Source: Gnetum montanum (taxonomy: Eukaryota; Streptophyta; Gnetopsida; Gnetales; Gnetaceae). Taken from it: 64,000 nucleotides of DNA. Below, one piece after another: positions 1 to 10,396 of the stretch. The translations under genes were made by a program, and so were the position numbers. The stretch lies in NCBI GenBank assembly GCA_015680685.1, contig MNCI01034785.1, forward strand, positions 841,241 to 905,240, read 5' to 3'. Position 1 is the first letter of the stretch; every line of letters starts with the position of its first letter. Below the pieces are notes generated by a model. That model was not told the origin of the DNA, searched no databases, and saw nothing but the letters and a program-made list of their open reading frames with translations.

Positions 1-1152
1 CAGGAACAAAAATGGCAGCAGAAACAGGAATAGAAATAGCAACGGAAGCCATCACGCAGGCCACGCAGGAGAGACAGTGACGGTAGGCAACAAGACATTA
101 GCAACGTGGCAGAAAGCGCAGGAGGAGCAGTAGTGGGAGGGAGAAAAACAGCAGTGGTAGCAGCAGAAAATAGTGATAGTAGGAAGTAAAGAACAGCTTG
201 GTAGGCACGGTGGTGAGGGACAACGACGTGATAGTAGCTGCGGATGAGACAGTACGTCAGGTCACGATGATGGGCAGCGTGGGAGTGGAAACAGTAGCGT
301 GGCAGCAGACAAACGTGAAGTGAGATGGCGGGAGCACAAAGGACGCGTGCAGCAGTCAGAAAACAATGCGATGGCCAGAAAACAACAATGTGGGGGCAGC
401 GACATGGACAGCGACGTGAGCGTAAAATCCTTTCCAGGGAAAATTGACACCACTCGATGATTTACAGACGCTGAAAAGAATCTGTGCTGGAAGTTATAGG
501 AGGTGTCGAGCTGTTCGATTACATAGCTAGAAACCAGGCAGTGCAAGGCTTTGCTGATCCACTTCATTTGGTGCCATGGGTCCTCCGCAGTGGCGATGCT
601 AGGCTGGTTGGCGTCCAGGAAATCGTCCACCGTAGTACAATGGCCATGCTCATTTTTCTGCATCTTCTTCTTCTCCTCTTCTTTAACCTGAAACTCTGTC
701 GTGGTGGTAATCCTATTTTCGGCGCTGTCAGGGCCACAGTTCATCTCTAGAACGATGACCACGTACGCCGAGAGCACCACTACGCATAATGCCAATGTTT
801 TAACCAGCAACACAGATCCTACGCTGGAGAATGCATCCACCGCTTTACGCATGGCAGTGGTTGGAGCATAGAGATGTCAGCATAGTGAGTGGTAGTGATG
901 CAGGGAAGGTGCACGTGGAGGCACAGAGAACAGCGGCATGGGAGCAAACAGTGGTGGCAGGGACGTTGCAGTAGTGGCAAGTAGCGAGGCATTGATGTGG
1001 TAGGCAGCGCGGGAGTCCATTGCTGAGGTTATACTATTTTGTGCATTTCCCCGAATCCATAAGCATGTGCACATGAATAATAGCTGTCGCTAATGCACCA
1101 TTAAGGCATACAAATTTCCAAAAAATGCTAAGCTAAAATTAGTGGTGTTTTA
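1..1152 (-). repeat. 3' LTR of element 1 (partial, cut by window edge)
   Basis: Direct repeat of about 11526-12677. The inner edge is set by loss of similarity after the shared 'agtggtgttt' and by the polypurine tract that follows at 1153. The terminal TG of the LTR reads TA here (minus strand TAAAACACC against TGAAACACC in the other copy), a G-to-A change. By eye about a tenth or more of positions differ between the copies in a 210-base sample, nearly all of them transitions. This half holds U3; the promoter half lies off the window. Confidence 0.85.
262..852 (-). CDS. 196-codon ORF inside the element 1 LTR, unknown function
   Basis: I do not recognise this protein. It starts MRKAVDAFSS and then has a hydrophobic stretch of about 20 residues (roughly residues 14-36: VGSVLLVKTLALCVVVLSAY) that looks like a signal anchor. 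A charged, lysine/glutamate-rich part (around 55-68) follows, then a segment containing DPWHQMKWI. The last 50 or so residues look like low-complexity LTR sequence. The same ORF is present in the 5' LTR (about 11787-12378) but carries at least two in-frame stops there. No retroelement protein is normally encoded in U3 of Tat elements, so a captured host exon is possible. A chance ORF in a GC-richer LTR cannot be excluded. Confidence 0.4.
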   Translation of the reverse strand: MRKAVDAFSSVGSVLLVKTLALCVVVLSAYVVIVLEMNCGPDSAENRITTTTEFQVKEEEKKKMQKNEHGHCTTVDDFLDANQPSIATAEDPWHQMKWISKALHCLVSSYVIEQLDTSYNFQHRFFSASVNHRVVSIFPGKDFTLTSLSMSLPPHCCFLAIALFSDCCTRPLCSRHLTSRLSAATLLFPLPRCPSS

Positions 1153-1170
1153 TTGGCCCCTCTTTGTTGA
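1153..1170 (-). promoter_or_regulatory. Polypurine tract of element 1
   Basis: On the minus strand this reads as a purine-rich run containing AAAGAGGGG just before the 3' LTR, the expected place for the plus-strand primer. The position is set by the LTR edge; the run is short and slightly interrupted. Confidence 0.55.
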
Positions 1171-2319
1171 CGTCTGGAGGAATCCACCCGAGAGGCGTCG
1201 ACAAAGAAGTGCAAAACACCACGAACAAACAAAGTATCAAACATTAACCATTAGCCCTTGGCTGGATGATATCGCACCATTTTCAAAAGTACATGGGATT
1301 GAGGGAATGTGGTTCAAGATGCAAGGGAATTGGTTGTAACCAGGGAGGCTAGGAGGTTAAGGGCAATGATTACTACTGGGATTTGTGGGAGGGGAATGCT
1401 CTCTTATGCACAAGTTATGTCATTTGGTCCTTGTCAATAGCCAGTTTTTTTAGCAGACTCGGAACCAAGAGATAGGAGGTGTGTTCTTTGGAGAAACGAG
1501 ACTCTTATAGAGTATTTTCAGGGCCTGTTATAAATAGCCAAAGCCACACAGTGATGTGCAACATGGTCTCCTTGAGACACAAGTGTAACTGTTTTTCAAG
1601 AAAATTACCTTCTCACCTGGGGCTTGTATGAGAATGGCCAGTAGTCTTTTGTTTATGATGTCAACAGGGTCTTGAAGACCTTTTCCGTGCATTTTTCTCT
1701 TTGACCATTTTTTTGTTCTTTTTTCTTTTCTTATTTTTTTTCTTGTTTTTTTGTTTTGATCTTTTTGAAAGAGCTTGCTTTTTGTGCCATGTTTGTGTTT
1801 GAGCACTTGCATTTTCCATCATGTACTGTGTATTGTGTTTTGCATCGCAACTGCTTAGAGAGCTATAGTATGCAACAATGTACCAAGAGTTTTGAGATTA
1901 GTGGAATGCATCAAGGGGAATGTAATTGAATAGGATAAGGGGAGCATGATTGGGAAATGGGGGATGCATTGAGAATTGGGAATGTACTTATGAATGGATT
2001 GATTAACCCAGTCGCGGGCGTTAGGAAAAATGTGATACCTTGTCGTCATGATGAAGTGCATCTATGCACAAATGCCTTAGAAGTGTCATCCTGCAAATAA
2101 AACTCCAAGAAGACAAGAAAACCACAAATGAAAAAATCAACTAAACACTTTAAATAACGAGATGGATTCACCGCGTGTAGCTTCTAAAGCAAACAAGATC
2201 ATGAACAACATCAGTTTCATTAGGCCCCATAGGATGAATCATGCAACAAGTCTTTGTGGAACAGAAACAACCAACTGCAATAATAGATCTTTTCCAATTT
2301 TTCCTGGTCATCAATGATG
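1171..2319 (-). other. Non-coding 3' region of element 1
   Basis: No credible coding sequence. It holds a pyrimidine-rich stretch on the plus strand (about 1690-1770) and a block at about 2070-2110 that recurs in two other Tat-type elements of the window (about 27700-27745 and 49000-49035). Short ORFs here have no recognisable domain. Confidence 0.6.
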
Positions 2320-2760
2320 TTGCTAGTTTATAGTCTTAGCGGACTGTTGTGGATTAGTTTCACGTCATAACCCCTTGGACGATGCCAATTTAGCATCGTA
2401 GTGGATGGTGCATTGCTAGTTTATAGTCATGGCAGACTATGAAGAGGAAAACTAGTTTATAGTCTTAGTGGACTCTGGATGCTAGTTTCATGTCATGGCG
2501 GATGGATGTAGCAGTTTAGTGTCATATCGGACAGAGCTCTATGGTATCAGTTTTAAGTCATGATCTAGGATTGTTCTGTGGTATCAGTTTTAATTCATGA
2601 TCCCAGGACTATTCTGTGGTATCAGTTTTAAGTCATGATCCAGGACTATTCTGTGGTATCAGTTTTAAGTCATGATCTAGGACTATTCTGTGGTATCAGT
2701 TTTAAGTCATGATCCCAGGACTATTCTATGGTATCAGTTTTAAGTCATGATCCAGGATTG
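2320..2760 (-). repeat. Tandem repeats of about 37 bp in the 3' region of element 1
   Basis: From about 2542 to 2760 a unit beginning TGGTATCAGTTTTAAGTCAT repeats about six times with few changes. More diverged copies with the core 'agtttatagtc..agcggact' run back to about 2320. The array sits directly 3' of the integrase stop. A related array lies in the pro-RT spacer of the same element (6590-6900). Confidence 0.9.
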
Positions 2761-2778
2761 TGACGTACCTCAAGTTTT

Positions 2779-4110
2779 TCAGACGTAGTACCTCTTCAAG
2801 TACAAGTGGTTTGTAGGATTGACGAACTCATTTCCATCCGTGTCAGCAAGTTTGAATGCTCCATTGTTGTATGCCTTGGTGATTAAATAAGGCCCTTCCC
2901 AGTTGGCTGAGAATTTACTTGGATGTTCTTGGACGACCTTAAGGACTAGATCTCCTTCTTTAATTGGGTGTTTGTGGAGATCATGCTTGTGCCTTTGTCT
3001 CTACTATTTTTGGTACCATTCAATTTGGTCAAGAGTTCATATACGTTCCTCCTCTACTATATCGAGGTCAGCAATGCATAGTTCATTATTTTGACTTTCA
3101 TCAAGGAGACCAGAGAGAGTTGTCCACAATGAGGGAACCTGCAATTCTAAAGGTAAAATAGCTTCAGATCCGTATACAAGACTATATGGAGTTTTACCTA
3201 TGGATGTTCGATGTGTCATCCTATAAGCCCACAATGTGTAGACTAATTGTTCATGCCATCGTTTCTTGCTCTGATTCAGAATTTTTTTGAGTATTATGAT
3301 GATAGCTTTATTTGTAGCCTCCACTTGACCATTACTCTATGGGTAGTAAGGTGATGAAAATTCATGTTTAATGCCTAGACTTTCACAAAAACTTTTGGTA
3401 TCTGCGTTGCTGAATTGTGGCCCATTTTCGATAATGATGGTCATTGGAACACCAAAATGGGTTATGATATTTTCCATTATAAAGGTGCAAATGTGTTTTG
3501 ACATGGTCTTCCTAAGAGGAATAGCTTCCACCCATTTTGTGAAATATTCGGTTGCAGTGATTATGAAGCTATGGCCTGCTGAAGATGATGGTGTTATTGG
3601 TCCAATTAAATATAAATCCCATTTTTGGAATGGCCATGTGATTTGTGTGGTATGCAGTTCGTTAGGTGGGACATGTATCAGATTACTATGTTTTTGGTAG
3701 ATATCACATGTTCTAACCTTGGAGATGCAATTGTATTCCATGTGTGGCCAGTAATAGCCTAAATGCCTACTCTTTGTTGCCATTGCTTTAGGTGCTATGT
3801 GTCCTCCACAAAGTCCTTCATAGATTTGTTCTACAATCATTTGACCATCAGTGCTACTAACACATGTTAACAAAATACCTTCATATGATTTACGACACAA
3901 GGCATCACCTATTAATGTGTATTGGCGAGAGCGTTTTCGTATGGCATCTTTTTGAGCATGTGTCAAGTGTTGTGGAGGTTCGCCTTTTAGAAGATACTCT
4001 TTTATGTCATCATACCATTCTATTGCGTGTGTTGTATTAACGGATGCTATAGGTACTTCATTTAGAGTGTTAATTATAGGTTTGGCACAACTGGCTAGGC
4101 AATGCATGAA
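2779..4110 (-). pseudogene. int: Integrase of element 1 (broken)
   Basis: Read on the minus strand from about 4110 to the stop at 2779-2781. The order is zinc-binding N-terminus, catalytic core, then a C-terminal part ending GNEFVNPTNHLYLKRYY. The zinc finger has both histidines and the first cysteine, but the second cysteine is tyrosine (CDIYQKH). In the core the motif usually read as W-G-x-D-x-IGP is WDLYLIGP, so the first catalytic Asp is Tyr. The second Asp is Glu (IIENGPQF). The final Glu (NGQVEATNK) is kept. An in-frame stop lies at about 3330 and the frame changes before 3037. The protein would normally insert the cDNA into the genome; this copy should be dead. Confidence 0.9.
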
Positions 4111-5062
4111 ACATTTCAGGTGTCATGTTTAAGGCTAGTGTGGCAAGTGCATCAGCAATGGTATTCTTAATTCTAGGGATGTGTTGTATATCCACTTCTA
4201 CTAGTTGCTTCGCTAGGTGTTTAGTCAAATCACAATATGGTTGCAAATGGAAAGCTTTGCATGTTTAGGCTTCAGTAACTTGATTAATAACTAATTGTGA
4301 ATCACCTTGAACTACAAGGCTTGAGATTCCCGAAGTTAGTGCTATTTGAAGTCCTCTAAGAAGACCTTCGTATTCTGCTATGTTATTGGTGCAAGAAAAG
4401 TTTAAGCGATAAGCAGAAGGTTGGATTTCCCCATAGGGGTATATTAAAATATCTGCGACACTTCCTCCATGAGAGGTTGAGGCCCCATCAAAGTAGAGAA
4501 TTGCCTCATAATTATCAGGTACAACGTCTATACTGTTAACATTTTCATCTGGGAATTCGGGGTTTATTGTTGTTTGATCATGTGTCGGTGAGACAGTTAA
4601 TTGCATGGCTATTGCTTGGCCTTTTGTGGAAGATTGAGCGACATAGTGTAAATCAAATTCTGCAATCATCGCTTTCCACCTAGCTAACCTACTTGACTCA
4701 TAGATGTTATTAGTGATGGCACAGAGAACATTATCTTTGCAAATGATGTAAACTTGATTACGGAATAGATAATGTCGCCATTTATTCAAAGAGAAGACAA
4801 GGGTAAGGCATGATTTTTCTACATCGTTGTATCATTGTTCATGGGCTATTAAAGCATAGCTTAGATAGTATACAGGGATCTCGGCCCCATCTTGACTTTT
4901 TTGACAAAGCATGGATGTGATGGAAAAACTAGATGTTACAAGATAGATGTAGAAAGGTTTGTCATTTTGTGGAGGATAAATAGTTGGTAGTTGGGCCAAC
5001 TCTTGTTTTATGTTCTCAAATGCTTCTTGGCATTGTTGAGTCCATTGGAAATGTACATTCTT
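4111..5062 (-). pseudogene. RNase H and archaeal-type RNase H of element 1
   Basis: Two RNase H units in tandem on the minus strand. The first, at about 4600-5062, follows RT and is degenerate, ending near ARWKAMIAEFDLHYV. The second, at about 4265-4530, has the pattern LYFDGASTSHGG ... NNIAEYEGLLRGL ... VVQGDSQLVINQV, giving the D-E-D residues of archaeal-type RNase H. This pair is the signature of the Tat clade. A TAA at about 4266 interrupts the linker to integrase, which otherwise continues in frame (VDIQHIPRIKNTIADALATL). Confidence 0.88.
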
Positions 5063-6259
5063 TCATAATAGATGTTGCATGGGACTCAACTTATCTGTTA
5101 GCCTTTCGATAAAGCATCTAATGAATTGTAGCCTACCTTGGAGGCCACGTAGTTTGGTAAGGTTTCTTGGTGGTTGCATATTGGTTATTGCTTTAACCTT
5201 ATCAAGGTCTACCTGTATCCCTATTTCGGAAACTAGGAAACCAAGCATTTTTCTTGTTTTAACACCGAAGACACACTTTTTTGGGTTGAGTCTAAGGTCA
5301 TATTTGAGACAACGTTTAAGCACTAAGTCTAGATCTTTTGCATGTTGTTCGGTTTTTTTAGACTTGACCACTATATCATCAACATAGTCATTGAGCAAAT
5401 TAAGCATGTAGTCACTAAATATATATGTCATTGCTTGTTGATATGTAGCACCTGCATTTTTAAGGCCAAATGGCATCATCGTATAACAAAATGTCCCCCA
5501 AGGCATCATAAAAGTTGTTCTAAGTTGATGTTCTGGATTAATTCTTATCTGATTGTAGCCTGAAAATCTGTCCATAAAGGATAATAATGCATGCCTAGCA
5601 GTTGTGTCGATAAGTTGATCAATATTGGGCAGGGGAAAGTCATCTTTTATAGTGGCTATGTTGAGATCATGGAAATCAATACATATGTGTATACTACCAT
5701 TCTTCTTGGGGACTACAACAATGTTTGACACCCAATCGGAATAGTCAACGGCTCGGATGAAACCGGCTTGGTAAAGCTTCGTGATCTCAGCACGGACTAC
5801 TAATGCGACTTCGGGCCTAACCTTTTGTGCTTTCTGTTTTACTGGTTTGATTTTTTTCATCAAGGATAATGTTATGTTGGATGATCCAGGGGTCTGGTCT
5901 TGGCATGTCTATATATGACCATGTGAATGTTTTTATGTTGTCTTTTAAGACCTGAGTGATGTCACCTACGAGTTGTGGATCTAGTAAGGCACTTAATTTC
6001 AAGGTCTTGGCTTCGTCATTAACTGTGGTAATGGGGATCTCAACCAGAGGATCTTCAATGATATTGTTAGCTTCTAGTTCTAGAGTTTTGGCTACGTTTT
6101 TAGGCCAATTTGACCTTTCTTGAGTGGAGGCTATCAAATCGGTATAGGTGGATGGACTTAGATCCAAAGATTCTAGGAGAATTACTCTTTCTATATCTCC
6201 ATATGGTCCATTGAGAGACAATTTTGAGAGGATGTTGTGGTTGGCCATGATACTTACTC
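5063..6259 (-). pseudogene. Reverse transcriptase of element 1
   Basis: Read from about 6259 down. The RT palm motifs are well kept: ICIDFHDLN, FMDRFSGYNQIRINPEH, MPFGLKNAGATYQ, and the catalytic box DYVDDIVVKSKK. The thumb continues to RLQFIRCFIERL. A run of A's near 5845-5855 causes a one-base frameshift between the N-terminal part (5817-6266, ending at DEKNQ) and the RT core (5063-5863). The upstream part begins just after a plausible splice acceptor at 6260-6262. Confidence 0.92.
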
Positions 6260-6905
6260 CTGCCAATTAAAATAGGAGCGAAATAGGAGACACTCCCTCA
6301 GTAGTAGAGTTACAAAGTGTAAATGAATATAGGATAATTAGTTTGGTGGAATGTATAAAGACTGAATTTCAATTATGGCATAAAATGATTGTATCGTTAT
6401 CTGTATGTTTCATGTAAATTTTTTCATTGTTTTTCATGTTTTTTTTAATTTTTTTTCTTTGTTTTCTAGAGTATATGTGTGCAACTAGATGTAAGTTTGG
6501 AAAAGAAGGCAACAACCGTGCATGAATCTAAATCATAACTTTTAACTTGTAAGTGGAAATTCAATGTAAGATGACAAAAATTTGTAACTTGTTGGTTCTA
6601 GTTTAAAGCCATTTCAGGCTTGGTACATTATTTTAAAGTCTTTATGGACTGTTGCATTTGTTGTTTAAAGAAAGGATTACCATTTTTATGCCATGGTGGG
6701 CCAAAGGTAGTAACGTTTTCAAGAAGTTTTAAATGAAACTGGCCATTTCTGACCGTGGCTAGTTTAATGTCATTGCAGACGTGTTGTAGTTTAATGTCAT
6801 TTTGGATTGTTCGTAGTTTAACGTCATTTCAGACTGTTCGTAGTTTAACGTCATTTCGGACTGCTCGTAGTTTAATGTTATTTCAGACTGTTCGTATCAT
6901 TCGTT
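6260..6905 (-). other. Pro-RT spacer of element 1, possible intron
   Basis: About 645 bases with no open frame lie between the stop that ends gag-pro (6906-6908) and the RT-coding part. On the minus strand its 3' end has a pyrimidine-rich run followed by TTGGCAG just before the RT reading frame, a good acceptor-like site. I could not fix a clear donor near 6905-6960. Ogre elements are known to carry an intron between protease and RT, so this is plausibly the same. The middle is filled with tandem repeats (next entry). Confidence 0.55.
6590..6900 (-). repeat. Tandem repeats of about 33 bp in the pro-RT spacer
   Basis: The best copies lie at about 6755-6900: 'tagtttaatgtcatt' followed by 'cagactgttcg', five times with small changes. 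Looser copies run back to about 6590. The core resembles the array at 2320-2760 of the same element. Confidence 0.88.
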
Positions 6906-7610
6906 CTAGTTGTTGAGTTGTCTCTTGATCTTTTGTAACCTAACGTGTGGTGTTGGGTGTATGGGTATGATTTGATATTCACCTTCCCCTTCATCGATGA
7001 TGTCAAAGGGTAGTTCTGACCAAGAGACATCAATAGGAATGGCTCCTATATCTGTGTCTTCGTGGGTTTCTTTAGTGCTAGTTGGGTTGTGAATTAATGT
7101 TGGGTTCACATTTTGATGTATGTCTATGGTTTCTTATTTAGGCTTAATGAACTCAATTTCTGAACCTTGATCCACCTCAAGGCATGAGGAAATGATTGAT
7201 GATGTTGTATCCCCATGTATGATGATCTCACCATCCTTGTAAGGTAGATGTATCTCTTGATGGATTGGTGAAGATACGGCTTTAAGTTGAGCTAGCCAAG
7301 GATGTCCTAGGATTAGATTAAACCCTGACATTTCATCAACCACTATGAATTCAGCTAATGTAGGGAATTGGTCTCCAGCTATGAAGTCTAAGGTAACCAT
7401 TCCATTTACTCCCACACGGGAACCACTGAAGGATCTCAGGAAAGAGGTTGTTGTAGGTTGTATTTGTTCAGTGAGTCCCAATTTTTCAATGATGGAAAAA
7501 GGTATTACATTTTTTGCTACACCATCATCAACATGCACCCTACATATTTTGAAATTATCAACCTATATTGTTATGAACATAGGGGCCGTGGTGATTTCCT
7601 TTGTTTTCTC
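6906..7610 (-). pseudogene. Aspartic protease (retropepsin) of element 1
   Basis: Minus-strand coding between gag and the spacer. The active-site loop reads VDDG (residues at about 7525-7535), in place of the usual D-T/S-G. The C-terminal hydrophobic-G motif is LILGHPWL. The tail contains SWSELPFDIIDEGEGEYQI and ends at a TAG at 6906-6908. A stop at about 7557 separates it from gag, and another lies near 7130. Element E has the equivalent tail (about 40280-40440), ending in a stop at the same place, so the stop before the spacer is an ancestral feature of the family. Confidence 0.8.
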
Positions 7611-10293
7611 ATCTAGCTTAATGTCTTTAACGTGGAATTCTAAGGATGTGGTCTTTGATCCCTGAAGTTGTCGGGATAATACTACGTAAATGGATGGTTC
7701 ATCTGCAGGGAGATCCTCACTAACAAGAATTGAAGTTAACATTCGTACGAGAGCCTCTTGATGCACTGGTGAAGTCATTACTAGGTCATACAAACTTAAA
7801 GTAGTATTCTTTTGTTTTAAGGCTTGTGTGACCTGGGTCAATGCATTAGCTAGGTCTTTACCATTTGGGACATTCTTATCTGTAGAGATTTGGTCCATTT
7901 GACCAAGTATTTTTATTTCTCGTGGAGGGGTTTTTACATTAGTAGTTGAGAATGTTGGGTTTGGGATATGACTTGTACTAGGCTCATTAACAGATGAACT
8001 CATGGGAATGGTGCTTAGCAGTGTAGGCTTTGGCAGTCCTAATTCATGTCTATGGTTTCCTCTCTCCGTGCACTCTCTTTTTTCTCTTTCTAAGTGCTCT
8101 CTTATTAGCCTATCAGTAAGACGTTCTCGTGTAGGTCGTCGAGGAGTGGAGATGGGTTGTGTGCCAGGGTGTTTTGGCACTTAGATCACAAAGGGAATGG
8201 GTCGGTTTTTAGATGGTGTGTTTGTTGTGGTGGCAACTGAAGGAGGTATGCAGATGATGAATGGTTTTGATGGTGCGGGGGATGTGCGTGTGGTAAAAGG
8301 GGTTTGATGAGATGTTGGGGTAGGTGTGTTTTCTAAAGGCCTCCGAATCACAAAAGGTCTTCGTGGAATGTCTTGTCTATTTTCCATATCTATAGTATTA
8401 ATCACATATGGGGCATTGTTGGTTTTGGTATTGAGAGGATCTTTATAGACCCCCATGGATTGATTTTTGGGCCTTACTGGGTTTGTCTCGTTGAATATTA
8501 CTTCACCCCCATCTATCATGTGTTGTATATCCTGCTTCAATGCATAGCAGTAATCAGTCCCATGACCACATCATTGATGATACTCACAAAATCTATCCAA
8601 CCTAAAGCCTTTTGGGATAGGGGGTTCGTTGGGTGTTGCTAAGGCTGGATTTTTGGCTAATTCGCAAAAGAGATCATGTCTTTGTGAGGCCACTGGAGAA
8701 ATTTGTTTATGTTGAATTAACCTAGCCTTTAGAAGTTGTTCAAGCAATTGTGAAGGCTTCATGGGCAATGGTGTGTATTGAGTAGGGTCTTTCCTTTCGA
8801 AGGTACGTGCATGACCTATGTTGTTATTTTTATTTGAGGAGTTTTCAGGTATGTGAGTGGGTGTTGTTCTTTCATAGTTGTTTGGGATAGTGGGTTGTCT
8901 TCCCTCAGCCACTGTTGCTACCGTTGTTTTGGGTTTATCTTTCCTTATATGTTGGCTCCTAAAGGCTGAGTAGGCTGGGTTATTACTTGTTTGTGCTACT
9001 TCTTCTATGTCTTTGATTTGTACAAATGCTTAGCTCAATGTGCAGGCTTTTAGGTAATAAAGTTTTGATTTAATAAAGTCATTCACGGCTGACTTAAGGA
9101 TAGTGAGTAAATATGTTTCAGGGATAGGTTCATGAAGTTCGTTTAAGGCTGCACTCCACCTTTGGATAAATTTCTGCGCTGGCTCTAATGGCGCTTGTTT
9201 AATTTGAATCAAGCTATCTAATGTGGCTTCAGGTTTCAGATTGTATTTGAAACAGGTGATAAATTGATGCAACAAATTCTCTAAAGAAGATATGGAGCTA
9301 TGGGGTAGAGATTGGTACCAGTCTAAGGCTTTTCCAGTTANCGTTTGCCCATTCTTGGGAGGTAGGAAAACCAATGGGTTGAGTTGATTGTGGATGATAA
9401 TGGTTTAATTGTTGCATTGTTTGTGGAAAAGTAGGTTGTTGGGCTAACATTTGTTGTGGTGGGATGGTATTCGGGACTGAGACTATTGGTGGAACCCATT
9501 GCCCAGCCATAGGTTGTGAGGTAATACCTTGAACATGTTGGGTATGAGTAATCAATGGTGCCCTATGAATTTGTATTTGGGGTATGTAATGGGTGGATGT
9601 GGAAGTTGGGATGACTGACGGTATTCCAATTACTTGAGTTTGGAGTATTGACCTTGCATTGGATTGGGTGAGTTGTTAAGACTGTGCTGGTGGAGGAATG
9701 ATGGAAGTGGATGCATCAGAGTGAATGTTATTGAGCATGGAGAAGATAGGGATGGAATGGGAAACAGGTGCTTGAATGTTTGTGGATGAAGAAGGAAACA
9801 TATTTTCTTCTAGGAAAGGATGAGATAATAGGTTTGTGTGGGCATGGGGGCTAACAGTATGGTAAGATTCTCCATGTTCAGATTGGGCTACAAAGTCATC
9901 TTCTTCATCTTGAGGCTCTATGGGAGGTAGTTGTAAGGCTTGATTTTTAACTATGAGAAGTTGGGATATGAGTTTATGATGGTTTTCAGATAGTGGGATT
10001 ATGTCAAAAGCTAAAGGGATAAACTCACGTCCTCCTTTGTGGATGAATTCATATTCTCGCTTAGCTTCCCTCTCCATACGATCAATGGGTAGGTTGGCTT
10101 GGATCTTAACACAGATAAAATTATATTGTTCAGGTGTAAGAGTTGCATGAATGGGGCCTTTGCCTTGTAGCCTGAGGGATTGGCATGTAGGGCCTTGAGG
10201 ATTTATGTGTTCAGTGATAGTTATGGATTCCGTAGCAGTCATAGGATTTGAAGCAATTGGTAGTGTTACTGGGTTGACTTGGGAAGATTCCAT
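7611..10293 (-). pseudogene. gag: Gag of element 1 (multiple stops)
   Basis: The first ATG after the primer site that opens a homologous product is at 10293 (MESSQVNPVT). The central retrotransposon-gag domain lies at about 9030-9374, with ALDWYQSLPHSSISSLENLL and KQAPLEPAQKFIQRW. The nucleocapsid end at about 8530-8600 has one zinc-knuckle-like site, FCEYHQ then CGHGTDYC. A linker rich in P, T, R and E leads to protease. In-frame stops interrupt it at about 9676, 9029, 8570 and 8180, and the frame shifts close to the ambiguous base at 9341. Confidence 0.85.
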
Positions 10294-10370
10294 GATAAAT
10301 GTGAATGGACAGGGATAGATGAATGGAGTTTTGATAGGTAGTGAGGTTTTAATTAATAACAAGAAAGTGC

Positions 10371-10387
10371 CCTCCTTCTAGCGCCAA
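10371..10387 (-). promoter_or_regulatory. Primer binding site of element 1
   Basis: The minus strand reads TGGCGCTAGAAGGAGGG, starting with the TGG expected to pair with a tRNA CCA end. It lies 10 bases inside the LTR edge. Versions of the same site occur in element 3 (30377-30394), D1 (about 54648-54667) and E (59116-59133). I cannot assign the tRNA. Confidence 0.8.
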
Positions 10388-10396
10388 AAACTATAC

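Noticed and set aside
1528-1812. Lysine-rich minus-strand ORF of 94 codons in the 3' region
   Set aside because: The lysines come from the T-rich tract at 1690-1770; no domain, and no equivalent in E or D1.
2320-2760. Regular repeats suggesting a CRISPR array
   Set aside because: Units are contiguous tandem copies without unique spacers, inside a plant retrotransposon.
3371-3700. Plus-strand ORF of 109 codons
   Set aside because: Antisense shadow of the element 1 integrase.
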